A stretch of 55,844 nt of DNA from an uncultured Candidatus Melainabacteria bacterium (GTDB lineage: Bacteria > Cyanobacteriota > Vampirovibrionia > Gastranaerophilales > Gastranaerophilaceae), in the NCBI GenBank assembly GCA_934717745.1, contig CAKUZB010000012.1, positions 1 through 55,844 of the forward strand, in the 5' to 3' direction. This document shows, one piece after another, positions 1 to 8,432 of the stretch; within the stretch, counting starts at the first letter, position 1; each line of letters begins with the position of its first letter. The translations under genes were made by a program, and so were the position numbers. The notes beneath the pieces are model-generated. The model saw only the letters and a program-made list of their open reading frames with translations, had not been told where the DNA came from and did no database searches.

Positions 1-185
1 TTTAATTCGATTTCTTTTGCAATTGTTACACCGTCGTTAACGATTTGTGGTGCACCATATTTTTTTTCTAAAATTACGTTACGACCTTTTGGTCCTAATG
101 TTACTTTTACGGCATCTGCTACTGCATCAATACCTTTTAATAATGATTTTCTTGCTTCTTCTTGAAATACAATTCTTTTAGCCAT
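1..185 (-). CDS. groL: Chaperonin GroEL, N-terminal 61 residues (cut by window edge)
   Basis: Large subunit of the ATP-driven folding chamber that works with GroES in the cytoplasm. Reading the minus strand from the ATG at 183-185 gives MAKRIVFQEEARK followed by VTLGPKGRNV and NDGVTIAKE, the classic GroEL N-terminus with the nucleotide-binding LGPKG loop. A Shine-Dalgarno-like AAAGGA lies just upstream. The gene continues beyond base 1, so only the first 61 codons are visible. It follows groES on the same strand after an unusually long gap of about 144 bases, so the two are probably one transcript. Identity is certain; the rest of the gene cannot be judged. Confidence 0.97.
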   Translation of the reverse strand, partial: MAKRIVFQEEARKSLLKGIDAVADAVKVTLGPKGRNVILEKKYGAPQIVNDGVTIAKEIEL

Positions 186-252
186 ATCCTTTTTCCTTTA
201 CGAATAATGTAATAACTCTTATTTTAAGTTGTTGTCTGTTATATGCAGACTC

Positions 253-334
253 CACATCGACTTACGTTTTTTTTGCCTGTGCAATCAAAGATTGCTTCGT
301 TCATTCACTTACGTTTCATTCACATCGGCTTACG
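253..334. repeat. Short degenerate repeats between groES and groEL
   Basis: CACATCGACTTACG (253-266) recurs as CACATCGGCTTACG (321-334) with one mismatch. A third partial copy, ACTTACGTTT, is at 307-316. The last full copy overlaps the groES stop codon. A small hairpin GCAATC-AAA-GATTGC sits between them at 281-295. No reading frame or SD explains the repeats. They could be remnants of a local duplication or an mRNA processing element in the groES-groEL spacer. Confidence 0.5.
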
Positions 335-620
335 CTTCTAAAACACCTAAAACATCAGATGTTGATAAGATTTTTAGAGTTTCACCGTCGATTTTAATAT
401 CTCTGCCAGCGTATTTTTCATAGATGATAGTTTCGCCAACTTTAACTGATACAGGTGCTTTTTCACCGCTGTCTAGAGTTTTGCCTTCGCCTACTGCTAC
501 AACTTCACCTTTTTGTGGTTTTTCTTTTGCACTATCAGGAATAAAGATTCCACCTTCTGTTTGTGCTGCGTCTTCAATAACTTTAATAACAATTCTGTCG
601 CCTATTGGTCTAATTTTCAT
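330..620 (-). CDS. groES: Co-chaperonin GroES
   Basis: Ten-kDa lid of the GroEL chamber, 96 residues, the normal family size. The sequence begins MKIRPIGDRIVIKV, has the mobile-loop region TEGGIFIPDSAKEKP, and the conserved GEKAPVSVKVGETIIYEKYAG stretch in shortened form around residues 52-71. The start is supported by a strong AGGAGG (complement of 628-633) seven bases upstream. It precedes groEL on the minus strand. I looked for a CIRCE operator upstream (621-804) and saw none, so HrcA control is not supported by sequence. The gene is divergent from grpE. Confidence 0.98.
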   Translation of the reverse strand: MKIRPIGDRIVIKVIEDAAQTEGGIFIPDSAKEKPQKGEVVAVGEGKTLDSGEKAPVSVKVGETIIYEKYAGRDIKIDGETLKILSTSDVLGVLEA

Positions 621-770
621 TTCTATGCCTCCTACTTTATTTTTTTACTTTGTATAATATTTATACTTCATTTTTTTTTAAATGGTCTATTTATTAATGA
701 AAAATTAATATTTGAGTAATAATTTTAACTGAATAATTAAAAAAAAATAAATATAACTTGTTTATGCAAA

Positions 771-799
771 TTGATAACGTATAATTATAGAAGTATAAT
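771..799 (+). promoter_or_regulatory. Promoter of the grpE-dnaJ operon
   Basis: TTGATA (771-776), a 17-base spacer, and a perfect TATAAT (794-799). The predicted start point is around 805-806. That would make the GTG at 805 a leaderless start, or leave about 14 bases before the ATG at 820, which has its own AGGTGA. An alternative, weaker pair is TTGTTT (758-763) with TATAAT (780-785). Confidence 0.6.
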
Positions 800-819
800 G
801 TAAAGTGGTAGGTGAAACT

Positions 820-1410
820 ATGTCAAAACATTCTAAAAAACACGATGAAACTAATCCGTTCAATAACGATATGGATTTAGACAACAAAACAGAACAACAG
901 GAAGAAGTTGTTGAAGAAACAAAAACTGAAGAAACTACAGAGGAACAAGAACCTCAAGAACAAGATAATAGTCTTCAAGAAAAGTATAATCAGTTGAACA
1001 ATCAATACATTAGACTTGCTGCTGATTTTGATAATTATAGAAAACGTCAAGCACAAGAACGTGAAAATTTGTTGAAATACGGTGCAGAAGAAACTTTGAA
1101 AAAACTTATCGAAGTTTTAGATAATTTTGACAGAGGTCAAAAAGCAATGGAAAAAGTTGAAGATTGTCAACAAATTAAAGACGGTTTTAACTTAGTTTGC
1201 AATCAAATGAAAGAAACTCTTAAAAAGATAGGTTTAGAAACTATTGAAACAGAGGGCAAAGAATTTGACCCGAACTTCCATGAGGCAGTAATGCAAACAC
1301 CAACAAGCGAACACGAAGAAGGTACAATCATCAATGAACTTCAAAAAGGTTATAAAATTGGTGATAAAGTACTAAGAGCAGCATTAGTAAATGTTGCTTC
1401 GGCAGAATAG
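820..1410 (+). CDS. grpE: Nucleotide exchange factor GrpE
   Basis: Releases ADP from DnaK in the Hsp70 cycle. The 196-residue protein has an acidic, Glu-rich disordered N-terminus (about residues 1-50), then the long dimerising helix with the conserved RLAADFDNYRKR motif, and the C-terminal beta domain ending in GYKIGDKVLRAALV. All are GrpE hallmarks. I chose the ATG at 820 because AGGTGA lies four bases upstream. An in-frame GTG at 805 would add five residues and coincides with the predicted transcription start. dnaJ follows 26 bases downstream. No dnaK is present between or near them, so it must lie elsewhere. Confidence 0.96.
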   Translation: MSKHSKKHDETNPFNNDMDLDNKTEQQEEVVEETKTEETTEEQEPQEQDNSLQEKYNQLNNQYIRLAADFDNYRKRQAQERENLLKYGAEETLKKLIEVLDNFDRGQKAMEKVEDCQQIKDGFNLVCNQMKETLKKIGLETIETEGKEFDPNFHEAVMQTPTSEHEEGTIINELQKGYKIGDKVLRAALVNVASAE

Positions 1411-1436
1411 AATAGAATTAGAGGAATGGCTGGAAA

Positions 1437-2558
1437 ATGGCAGATTTTTACGAAACATTAGGGGTTGATAAAAATGCAACCAAAGATGAGATAAAAAGTG
1501 CATTTAGACAAATGGCACGTAAATATCACCCCGATGTTAATAAAGCCCCAGATGCAGAAGAAAAATTTAAGGAAATAGGTAAAGCATACGAAACCTTGAT
1601 GGACGACGAAAAACGTGCAACTTATGACCGCTTTGGTGAAGATGGTTTAAGAAACGCAGGTTTTGATACACAAGGTCCATTCGCCGGTGGATTTGGGGAT
1701 TTGAATGATATTTTTGCATCGTTTTTTGGAGATTTTGGTTTTTCTTCTCAAAGGCAATATGACCCAAATGCTCCAAGACAAGGTGAAGATTTACGTTTAG
1801 ATGTTGAATTGGAATTTGAAGAAGCCGTTTTTGGTTGTAAAAAAGATGTAAAAATAGACCATTTAGAAGTTTGTCCTGAATGTAAAGGTTCAGGTGCTGA
1901 AGTTGGTACACAACCTGTTATTTGTAAAACTTGTGGCGGTAGCGGAAAAATTCAACAAACTACTCAAACAATTTTAGGTCAATTCACACAAGTTGCTCCT
2001 TGTCCGGATTGTAGAGGTACCGGCAGAAAGATAGAAACACCTTGTAAACATTGTAAAGGTAAAGGTAGAATTGAAACTGAAAAGAAATTAGAAATAAAAA
2101 TTCCGGCCGGAGTTGATAATTTGTCAAAAATGAGATTATCAAATGAAGGTGATTGTGGTTTAAACGGTGGGCCGGCAGGTGATTTGTACGTAGTATTACA
2201 TGTAAAACCGTCTGAATATTACAATCGTGATGGAATTAATGTTATTACAACTCTTGATATTACTCCTGCACAAGCAGTTTTAGGTGATGAAATTTTTATA
2301 AAAACTCTAGATGGTGAAAAGAAAATTCAAATTAATGCAGGTATTCAAAGTGGTAATATGGTTAAGATTAAAGGGGTTGGTGTGCCTCATATTCAAAAAC
2401 CGTCGCACAGAGGCGATCATATAGTTGTTGTAACAGTTAAAACTCCTGAAAAAATCAATGATGAAGAACGTCAATTGTATAAACGTTTATTTGAAATTAA
2501 CACAGGAAGAAAAGCACAAGAAACATTGAAAGATAGAGTAAAAGGGGTTTTCCAATAA
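1437..2558 (+). CDS. dnaJ: Molecular chaperone DnaJ (type I Hsp40)
   Basis: Stimulates DnaK ATPase and delivers unfolded clients. The 373-residue protein has all type I parts in order: J domain with HPD at residues 31-33, a Gly/Phe-rich linker (about 75-115), four CxxCxGxG-type zinc repeats from Cys146 to about 210 (CPECKGSG, CKTCGGSG, CPDCRGTG, CKHCKGKG), then the C-terminal substrate-binding domains. It follows grpE in the same transcript. Its stop codon overlaps the start of the beta-propeller gene by one base (TAATG), implying translational coupling. Confidence 0.97.
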   Translation: MADFYETLGVDKNATKDEIKSAFRQMARKYHPDVNKAPDAEEKFKEIGKAYETLMDDEKRATYDRFGEDGLRNAGFDTQGPFAGGFGDLNDIFASFFGDFGFSSQRQYDPNAPRQGEDLRLDVELEFEEAVFGCKKDVKIDHLEVCPECKGSGAEVGTQPVICKTCGGSGKIQQTTQTILGQFTQVAPCPDCRGTGRKIETPCKHCKGKGRIETEKKLEIKIPAGVDNLSKMRLSNEGDCGLNGGPAGDLYVVLHVKPSEYYNRDGINVITTLDITPAQAVLGDEIFIKTLDGEKKIQINAGIQSGNMVKIKGVGVPHIQKPSHRGDHIVVVTVKTPEKINDEERQLYKRLFEINTGRKAQETLKDRVKGVFQ

Positions 2559-3997
2559 TGCGTAAATTTTTGGTATTATTAATCGTATTATTTATGAATA
2601 TATCAACAGTTTTTGCGGCAAATATGCCGGAAAATGTTGTAAATTATATCAAAAAAGATTTTCCAAAGGCTGAAATTCGTTTTGATGGTTTGATTACAAT
2701 TGATAATACTTTATATTTACCTGTTTTTCCGTCAAAATTTGTTAATCCACAAACTTTAGCAATTAAAAAAACTGCTCCGGCAAATAAAACTTTAAAAAAT
2801 TTACCTGATATTGTAGTTTTTAACAATGATTTTTCTTTATTAAAAGTTATTGAAGACGGTAATGGTAAAAGAACAGTTTTATATCAAGAGAATCCATTTA
2901 TTGAGGTAAAAACGGGTTTATTGCCTCAGGATATGCTTGTTCCAAAAGGGTTGGTTATACCGGATAATATAAAAACAATTATTGGAGGATTGAGAATTGC
3001 AACCGAACAAGAAATGGGTATAAAAGTTGCATCTGAATTAATTGAGGAAAGACCAAAAACAATCAACGTTAAAGGTGATTTAGTTTCAACAATTGTGCAG
3101 TTAAAAGATAAAACTTTTTACGTTATAACTTGTAAATCAAAAAATATTCATGTGATAAAATCAGATAAATCAAGTCCTGAATATGCACTATCTATGCCGT
3201 CTATTCCGATTGATTTAAAAGGCTATAAAAATTTTTTGTTAGTTACAGCATATAATTTGCCTGAGTTAAATGTGATTTCACTTGCAGATGAAGCGGTTAT
3301 TAAAACTTTTGAATTTGATTCTCAACCTGAAGAAATTGTTATTGATAATAAAACTCAAAAGGCTTATATTTCTACCCCTGAAACATCTTCAATTTACGTA
3401 GTAGACTTAGTTTCAATGAATATGAAACAAAAAATTCAGGTAAATGGAATGTGTACAAAGTTGTACTTGTCGCCGGATTCAACAAAATTGATATATGTTG
3501 ACAAAAAGACAAACGATGTTTGGGCTGTTGAATTGTATAACGATTATACAATTAAGGAAGTTGGTATTTTTCCAAATATTTCAGCAATTGCTTATGCTGG
3601 AAACAAAATATATTTGGCAAGCAGAACAAAAAATAGAGTTGCAGTTATTGACTATGTTAATTTAACAGAAATTGATGAAATAGAAGTTTCTGCAAAACCT
3701 GTTGATATGCTTTTATATTACGGAAATTTATATATTTTAAGTGCTGAGAACAGTGTATTACAAGTTTTGAACACTCAAACAGATAAAATTACAGGAACAA
3801 TTTATTTGAATACAGGTTCTTTTGCGACAAAAATTAATCGTTTAGGCAATACAAATCTTGCTTTGATTACAGGTGCAAAAGCCGGTAAATATTCAGTTTT
3901 GAATTTAGATAAAAAACAAGTTATAAAAACATTGCCAATAAATATTCCGATTGGCGAAATGGTTATTACAGATAAGGTGAAAAAAATAAACAAATGA
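2558..3997 (+). CDS. Secreted beta-propeller (YVTN/NHL-like) protein
   Basis: The 479-residue protein starts with a clear signal peptide (MRKFLVLLIVLFMNISTVFA, cut after about residue 20). From about residue 165 onward it consists of repeating blades with patterns such as AYISTPETSSIYVVDL, LIYVDKKTNDVWAVEL and IYLASRTKNRVAVIDYV, typical of YVTN-type seven-bladed propellers. About 140 residues before the propeller are unassigned. Exact function is unknown; such proteins usually bind partners or surfaces outside the cytoplasm. Its position is odd: it overlaps dnaJ by one base and the downstream methyltransferase by four, so a secreted protein is co-translated within a heat-shock operon. Confidence 0.75.
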   Translation: MRKFLVLLIVLFMNISTVFAANMPENVVNYIKKDFPKAEIRFDGLITIDNTLYLPVFPSKFVNPQTLAIKKTAPANKTLKNLPDIVVFNNDFSLLKVIEDGNGKRTVLYQENPFIEVKTGLLPQDMLVPKGLVIPDNIKTIIGGLRIATEQEMGIKVASELIEERPKTINVKGDLVSTIVQLKDKTFYVITCKSKNIHVIKSDKSSPEYALSMPSIPIDLKGYKNFLLVTAYNLPELNVISLADEAVIKTFEFDSQPEEIVIDNKTQKAYISTPETSSIYVVDLVSMNMKQKIQVNGMCTKLYLSPDSTKLIYVDKKTNDVWAVELYNDYTIKEVGIFPNISAIAYAGNKIYLASRTKNRVAVIDYVNLTEIDEIEVSAKPVDMLLYYGNLYILSAENSVLQVLNTQTDKITGTIYLNTGSFATKINRLGNTNLALITGAKAGKYSVLNLDKKQVIKTLPINIPIGEMVITDKVKKINK

Positions 3998-4551
3998 TGG
4001 ACGAAACAACAGAAGTAGTTTTTAAACGATTGGAAGAAACTCAGCATGAGTTTTGGAATGTAGCACGTTCTACAGGCAATTTTTTGAATATGTTAATCAA
4101 AATGGTTAATGCTCAAAATGTTATAGAAATAGGCACATCTAATGGTTATTCCGGAATTTGGCTTGCAAAGGCTTTGAAAGAAACTGGCGGACATCTTACA
4201 ACTATTGAATTTTACGAAAAAAGAAAAGTTTTGGCTGAAGAAAATTTTAAAACTTGTGGTGTTATGGATATTATCACAACAAAAGAGGGTTCTGCGATTG
4301 GTATTTTGGAAAGAATCCCTGAAGATGAAGTTGTAGATTTTGTGTTTATTGATGCGAATAAATCTCAATATATTGACTACTTCAATCTTGTAGACCCACA
4401 TTTAAAATCAGGCGGAATAATTGCAGCAGATAATATTACCTCTCATGCAGAAAAGGTTAAACCTTTTGTTGATGCGATAAATGGTAATCCAAATTATCAA
4501 GTAGAAATTATTGATTTGCCTGCGGGCTTGTTACTTGCAAGAAAAAGATAA
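3994..4551 (+). CDS. SAM-dependent O-methyltransferase family protein
   Basis: The 185-residue Rossmann-fold methyltransferase resembles the O-methyltransferase (methyltransf_3/YrrM) family. The SAM motif I is VIEIGTSNGYSGIWLA (about residues 42-57). The acidic residue after strand 2 is in TTIEFYEKR, and the metal/catalytic DFVFIDANKSQYIDYF segment is near residue 110. Its ATG overlaps the propeller stop (ATGA); a second ATG at 3997 is equally possible. The substrate cannot be told: members act on catechol-type small molecules or on tRNA 5-hydroxyuridine (TrmR). It is the last gene of the grpE operon and converges on the next gene. Confidence 0.8.
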   Translation: MMDETTEVVFKRLEETQHEFWNVARSTGNFLNMLIKMVNAQNVIEIGTSNGYSGIWLAKALKETGGHLTTIEFYEKRKVLAEENFKTCGVMDIITTKEGSAIGILERIPEDEVVDFVFIDANKSQYIDYFNLVDPHLKSGGIIAADNITSHAEKVKPFVDAINGNPNYQVEIIDLPAGLLLARKR

Positions 4552-4671
4552 TTAGTGGTTATATTTTTGTTAAAGTGAACAGAATTTTTCTGTCAAATTA
4601 TATTTGTTGAGATATTAAAATAAAAATTACTATTATAAATTTGATATAATATAATGTTTATTTATTCTTTA

Positions 4672-5790
4672 CTAATTAATTCTTTGATTAATTTCGTGGC
4701 TAAGGTTTGCAAAGTTTATTGAACTTGTAAAATTGCCATTGCGTTGCTCGTTAATGAATGAAATAACAGTGTTCAAAAGTTGAATAAATGTTTCTTCTGT
4801 AAGCCTGCCATTTTCAACATCATCAAGAACTTCTAACAAATATGGGTATGTTTCAAACATATTTTCGCCATTAATTATAGAAATAAGTTTTTTAACGTCT
4901 TCATTTTCAAAATCGGCTTGAAGTATTTTTATATAATATTTTGCAAATTTTTGAAATAATTTGAAAAAGTCTTTTGCGTCAATACTTTGTTCTATACGCT
5001 TGTAATAACGTTTAAAACTCATATATAATTCGTTTTCTTGCGGAATGATTCCGTTTTTTTGAATTGTTAAAAAATCTCTGATAAAATATTTGAAGTAATC
5101 GCCTAGTTCAGCATTTTTAAACAAATCAATAATCTCATGCCAAGATTTCAATTCGTCTTTTGATTTTTCTTTGATAAAATCATTTATCAGCAAAAGTTCT
5201 TCAATATTTTTATTGTTGCAGTTCAAATATTGATAAATATCTCTGTTTTCAATTTCTGAATCTTCGTAAATACATGCCAGAATGTTAATTTTTTTTATTT
5301 CATTAAATAATTTTATTGCTGAAATATTGTTCATTTTGATTTTTGCCCAATATTCGTGAAGTTGAATAAACATTGGGTGAAGTTTTTCTTCATCAGTCAT
5401 TCGTTCGTATTTTACAAGTTTTTCGTAAATGATTTTTTCGTATCCATGTAAGTGGATTTTTGTATGTTTTCCGAAGAATAAATATCTTTTTTTGATAAGT
5501 TCAATTGCGTGGTTATTCTTTTCGTTTGTGAATTTATAACATTCGCAAAGTGCGTGCAGTAATAAACTGAACTGAATAATACGTTTCATTCCATCAACAA
5601 CAAGATAAGAACGGCTGGAAGTTTTTTGTAAAAACATTATCCCGTCAATGATAGGTTCTTCTAAATCTGAATTTTCTAAAATGTTTTCTAATAAATCAGC
5701 AGGGGCTTGGTATTCTCCTGAATAATCAGTTGAATAAAGCACCTGCGATTTGTTTAAAAGTTCTAATAAATTTAATGTTTTAATTTCCAT
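4672..5790 (-). CDS. DUF262 (ParB/Srx-fold)-like protein without a nuclease domain
   Basis: A 372-residue protein. Near residues 50-75 it carries IDGIMFLQK, then LVVDGMKRIIQF, matching the core of the DUF262/GmrS N-terminal domain, where DGQQRlxxl is typical. Here the motif reads DGMKR, so both Gln are replaced. The rest is Lys/Glu-rich and helical, with no HNH (DUF1524) domain such as GmrSD enzymes carry. It is downstream of and 12 bases from a winged-helix protein on the same strand, so the two should be co-expressed. Possible roles are an NTP-sensing regulator or a defence-related remnant. Neither is shown. The family call is a motif-level judgement. Confidence 0.5.
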   Translation of the reverse strand: MEIKTLNLLELLNKSQVLYSTDYSGEYQAPADLLENILENSDLEEPIIDGIMFLQKTSSRSYLVVDGMKRIIQFSLLLHALCECYKFTNEKNNHAIELIKKRYLFFGKHTKIHLHGYEKIIYEKLVKYERMTDEEKLHPMFIQLHEYWAKIKMNNISAIKLFNEIKKINILACIYEDSEIENRDIYQYLNCNNKNIEELLLINDFIKEKSKDELKSWHEIIDLFKNAELGDYFKYFIRDFLTIQKNGIIPQENELYMSFKRYYKRIEQSIDAKDFFKLFQKFAKYYIKILQADFENEDVKKLISIINGENMFETYPYLLEVLDDVENGRLTEETFIQLLNTVISFINEQRNGNFTSSINFANLSHEINQRIN

Positions 5791-5802
5791 TTTATTTTTT
5801 GA

Positions 5803-6417
5803 TTAAACTGTTAGCATAAATCCGCCTGCTTCGGCATTTTTAAGATTTTCACCATCAATTTTTGCTCTTAAGTTTTTAATGTATTTGTATACATAATCTC
5901 TTGGTAAACTTAATAAAGTTGCTAAGTCTTTAGCATAAACAATTTGATTTTTGTTTTTTAAGAAATAATCAAATACAAGTTGTTCTCTGTCTGTTAAAGC
6001 CTTTTTGAATATTATTTGAACTTCTTCTTTTAAAGAACTTGGTTCAATATTTTCAATGATAGGTTTTGCTTTTGTTTCCTTTTTCGATTCTTTAACAACA
6101 GATTTTTCTTCTGCTTTTTTTACTTCTTTTTTAACTGTTTTTGCCGGAGTTTCAATTGAACTTTTTGAAGAAGTTATTTGTTGTTCTTTTTCAATAGCAC
6201 GTTGAGCGATAGAACCAATTCTTTCTGCTCTGGAAACCGAAACTTCTGACGATGCAGATGTGTAAGGTTTTCCTTTTAATACTATGTCCACTAAGTCGTT
6301 AGTGTGTTTTGCTTCTTCAATTTGTTTGCCTAATCTTGCGGCAAATTCTTCCAGTGTAATCTTTTCTAATGAACTTCTCCATTGTTTGATTTCTTCTTTA
6401 GTCAAGTATTCTGACAT
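5803..6417 (-). CDS. OmpR-type winged-helix DNA-binding protein with disordered linker
   Basis: 204 residues. The N-terminal 55 residues form a predicted helical domain (LTKEEIKQWRSSLEKITLEE). Residues about 80-130 are a Lys/Glu/Ser-rich, probably disordered linker. Residues about 140-204 match the OmpR/PhoB output domain pattern: LTDREQLVFDYFLKNKNQ, then KDLATLLSL, a recognition helix with YVYKYIKNLRAKI, and a final GGFMLTV hairpin like the usual GxGYxL wing. There is no receiver domain. A good SD (AAGGAG) precedes the ATG. It is the first gene of a pair with the DUF262-like gene and is divergent from an orphan histidine kinase. Confidence 0.6.
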   Translation of the reverse strand: MSEYLTKEEIKQWRSSLEKITLEEFAARLGKQIEEAKHTNDLVDIVLKGKPYTSASSEVSVSRAERIGSIAQRAIEKEQQITSSKSSIETPAKTVKKEVKKAEEKSVVKESKKETKAKPIIENIEPSSLKEEVQIIFKKALTDREQLVFDYFLKNKNQIVYAKDLATLLSLPRDYVYKYIKNLRAKIDGENLKNAEAGGFMLTV

Positions 6418-6621
6418 TATATCTCCTTGTGTGATTTGTGATTTGCTATTTAATCCCGCTTAACTATAAATTTATCATGAAAAAACGCTTTAGAAACAAA
6501 ATATTTCATAACGTAAACTTTTATTTGCATTAGTTTACAAATACTTGAAAAATCATGCTTTAAAACATGCTTTTGCGGTTTTTAGTTTGTAAAAAACTTA
6601 ATCTTTTTTCTTTTTGCTTTT

Positions 6622-6643
6622 ACATGTAATATAATATACATGT
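6622..6643. promoter_or_regulatory. Inverted repeat spanning the -10 box of the histidine kinase gene
   Basis: ACATGTA (6622-6628) and TACATGT (6637-6643) form a perfect 7-base inverted repeat around ATATAATA, which contains TATAAT (6630-6635). The ATG of the kinase begins at 6645, only nine bases after the -10. The geometry suggests an operator sitting on the core promoter and a leaderless or nearly leaderless mRNA. I see no convincing -35. Confidence 0.5.
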
Positions 6644-6644
6644 C

Positions 6645-8306
6645 ATGAAAAAATTTGTATTTTTTAATAAGTTTAAAGATGCTGTAATTATTACTAATCA
6701 AGAGAAAGAGGTTGTTTTTATGAACAATTCTTTCAAGCGTATTTTTAATGATTATCGAGATTTTAAACGTTTTTCACACAAATTGAATTTTGACTTTATT
6801 CCTCTTGAGGCTGAAGATGCTTCTGCGTTTATGCCTATAAATCAGGTGTTTACAACAATGGAAGACTTTAGTGCTTTAGTTAGTTATCAAAAATCCTCAG
6901 GAGATTTGTTATATTTTAATTTGTCTGCATATCGCAGAGCAAGTTATGTAATAATGCTTTTTTCTGATGTTACTGCGGAAATTGAATTAGAACGTTTGAA
7001 AAAAGATAAAGAAGTTTTAGAAAAAAATTATGAAAAAACTCTTGATGAAGTTACTCAATTGAGAAAAACGGCTCGCTCTAATCAGGCTCAAGCGGTTAAA
7101 ATGACGCTTATTAATAAGATTTCAAATATTATTAGAGAATCAATTGATTCAGATAAAATATTGAACTCTGCATTGAAAGAATTAGCAACGATGTTTGGTG
7201 CATTTCGCTCGTATTACGCATCAATTCACGAAAATTCTTTTAAAATTGATTATGCTTTTGGAAAAAATAAAAAAGATTTTATTGGACAATCTATAACTTT
7301 TGGCGACAATGTTTTTAAACAACTTTTAGATAAAAAAACAGTGTCATCAATGAGTTTTAAAGAGTTTAACGAAGCAGAATTGTTTGATGTTGCAATGATG
7401 AGGGTAATTTTACCGATTTATCATTTGAATAATTTGCTCGGTGTAATTGTTTTAATTAGTAATAAAAAAAGAGATGTTGCTGATGAAATAGACGTTTTGG
7501 AAAGTGTTTCCGCTCAATTGGGTAATGCTGTTGCTCAAGCAAAATTGTACGAAGACAACGTTAAAACAGTTGCTGAACTTCAAAAAACGTTGAAAGAATT
7601 GAAAGATACTCAATTACAACTTATAAATTCGGAAAAAATGGCATCTTTAGGTCAGTTGGTTGCCGGAATTGCACACGAAATCAATACTCCGTTTGCTTCA
7701 ATTAAATCAAATAATTCGATTATGTCGAAACTAATCAAAAAAATGGAAGACGACGACATAAAAGAAATGTTTACAGAGATAAATTCTATTGATAGTGTTG
7801 CTGTAGAACGTATTCATAATCTTGTAACCTCTTTGAAAAAGTTTGTGCGACTTGATGAGGCGGAACTTCAAGAGGCCGATATTAATAAAGAACTTGATTT
7901 GACGCTTGCACTACTTCATCATGAAACAAAAAATAAAGTAGAAATTATTAAAAATTACGGTAATGTTCCGATGATAAAATGTTATCCAAATATGCTAAAT
8001 CAGGTGTTTATGAATATTTTGGTTAATGCTTGTCATTCTATTGAAACAAAAGGAACGATTGAACTTTCAACAAAAGTTGTGAAAAATAATTTGGTTGTTT
8101 CAATAAAAGACTCCGGAAAAGGTATAAAAAAAGAACATTTGGATAAAATTTTTACCGCAGGATTTACAACAAAATCTGCGGGAATTGGTACTGGCTTAGG
8201 TTTGGCAATTTCGCAAAAAATTATTGCTAAGCATAACGGCGAAATACATGTATCTAGTGAGTTTGGGCATGGTGCTGAATTTAATATTTCTATACCAATA
8301 TCTTAA
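6645..8306 (+). CDS. Soluble sensor histidine kinase (PAS-GAF-HisKA-HATPase)
   Basis: 553 residues without transmembrane segments. An N-terminal PAS-like domain (DAVIITNQEKEVVFMNNSF, about residues 10-110) is followed by a coiled coil and a GAF-like domain (about 165-300). The dimerisation helix carries the phospho-acceptor His344 in GIAHEINTP. The ATPase domain has the N box (MNILVNACHSI), G1 (DSGKGI) and G2 (GTGLGLAIS). All catalytic boxes are intact. No response regulator is adjacent. The ATG at 6645 has no SD but is needed to include the start of the PAS domain. A downstream ATG at 6720 would truncate it. It probably senses a cytoplasmic signal. Confidence 0.88.
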   Translation: MKKFVFFNKFKDAVIITNQEKEVVFMNNSFKRIFNDYRDFKRFSHKLNFDFIPLEAEDASAFMPINQVFTTMEDFSALVSYQKSSGDLLYFNLSAYRRASYVIMLFSDVTAEIELERLKKDKEVLEKNYEKTLDEVTQLRKTARSNQAQAVKMTLINKISNIIRESIDSDKILNSALKELATMFGAFRSYYASIHENSFKIDYAFGKNKKDFIGQSITFGDNVFKQLLDKKTVSSMSFKEFNEAELFDVAMMRVILPIYHLNNLLGVIVLISNKKRDVADEIDVLESVSAQLGNAVAQAKLYEDNVKTVAELQKTLKELKDTQLQLINSEKMASLGQLVAGIAHEINTPFASIKSNNSIMSKLIKKMEDDDIKEMFTEINSIDSVAVERIHNLVTSLKKFVRLDEAELQEADINKELDLTLALLHHETKNKVEIIKNYGNVPMIKCYPNMLNQVFMNILVNACHSIETKGTIELSTKVVKNNLVVSIKDSGKGIKKEHLDKIFTAGFTTKSAGIGTGLGLAISQKIIAKHNGEIHVSSEFGHGAEFNISIPIS

Positions 8307-8432
8307 TATTTCTTAACTATAAGTTTCTTGTATATATTGAATGTGTGTATTTTTTATTAAACAATTACTACAAATGTATGAAAATTTGTTAAAAAAGCAA
8401 GACAAACTTAAAAAAAAATGTTAATATAAAAA

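Noticed and set aside
4575..4595. Terminator between the methyltransferase and DUF262-like genes
   Set aside because: ACAGA/TCTGT around ATTTT is only five pairs with no following T-run; too weak to call.
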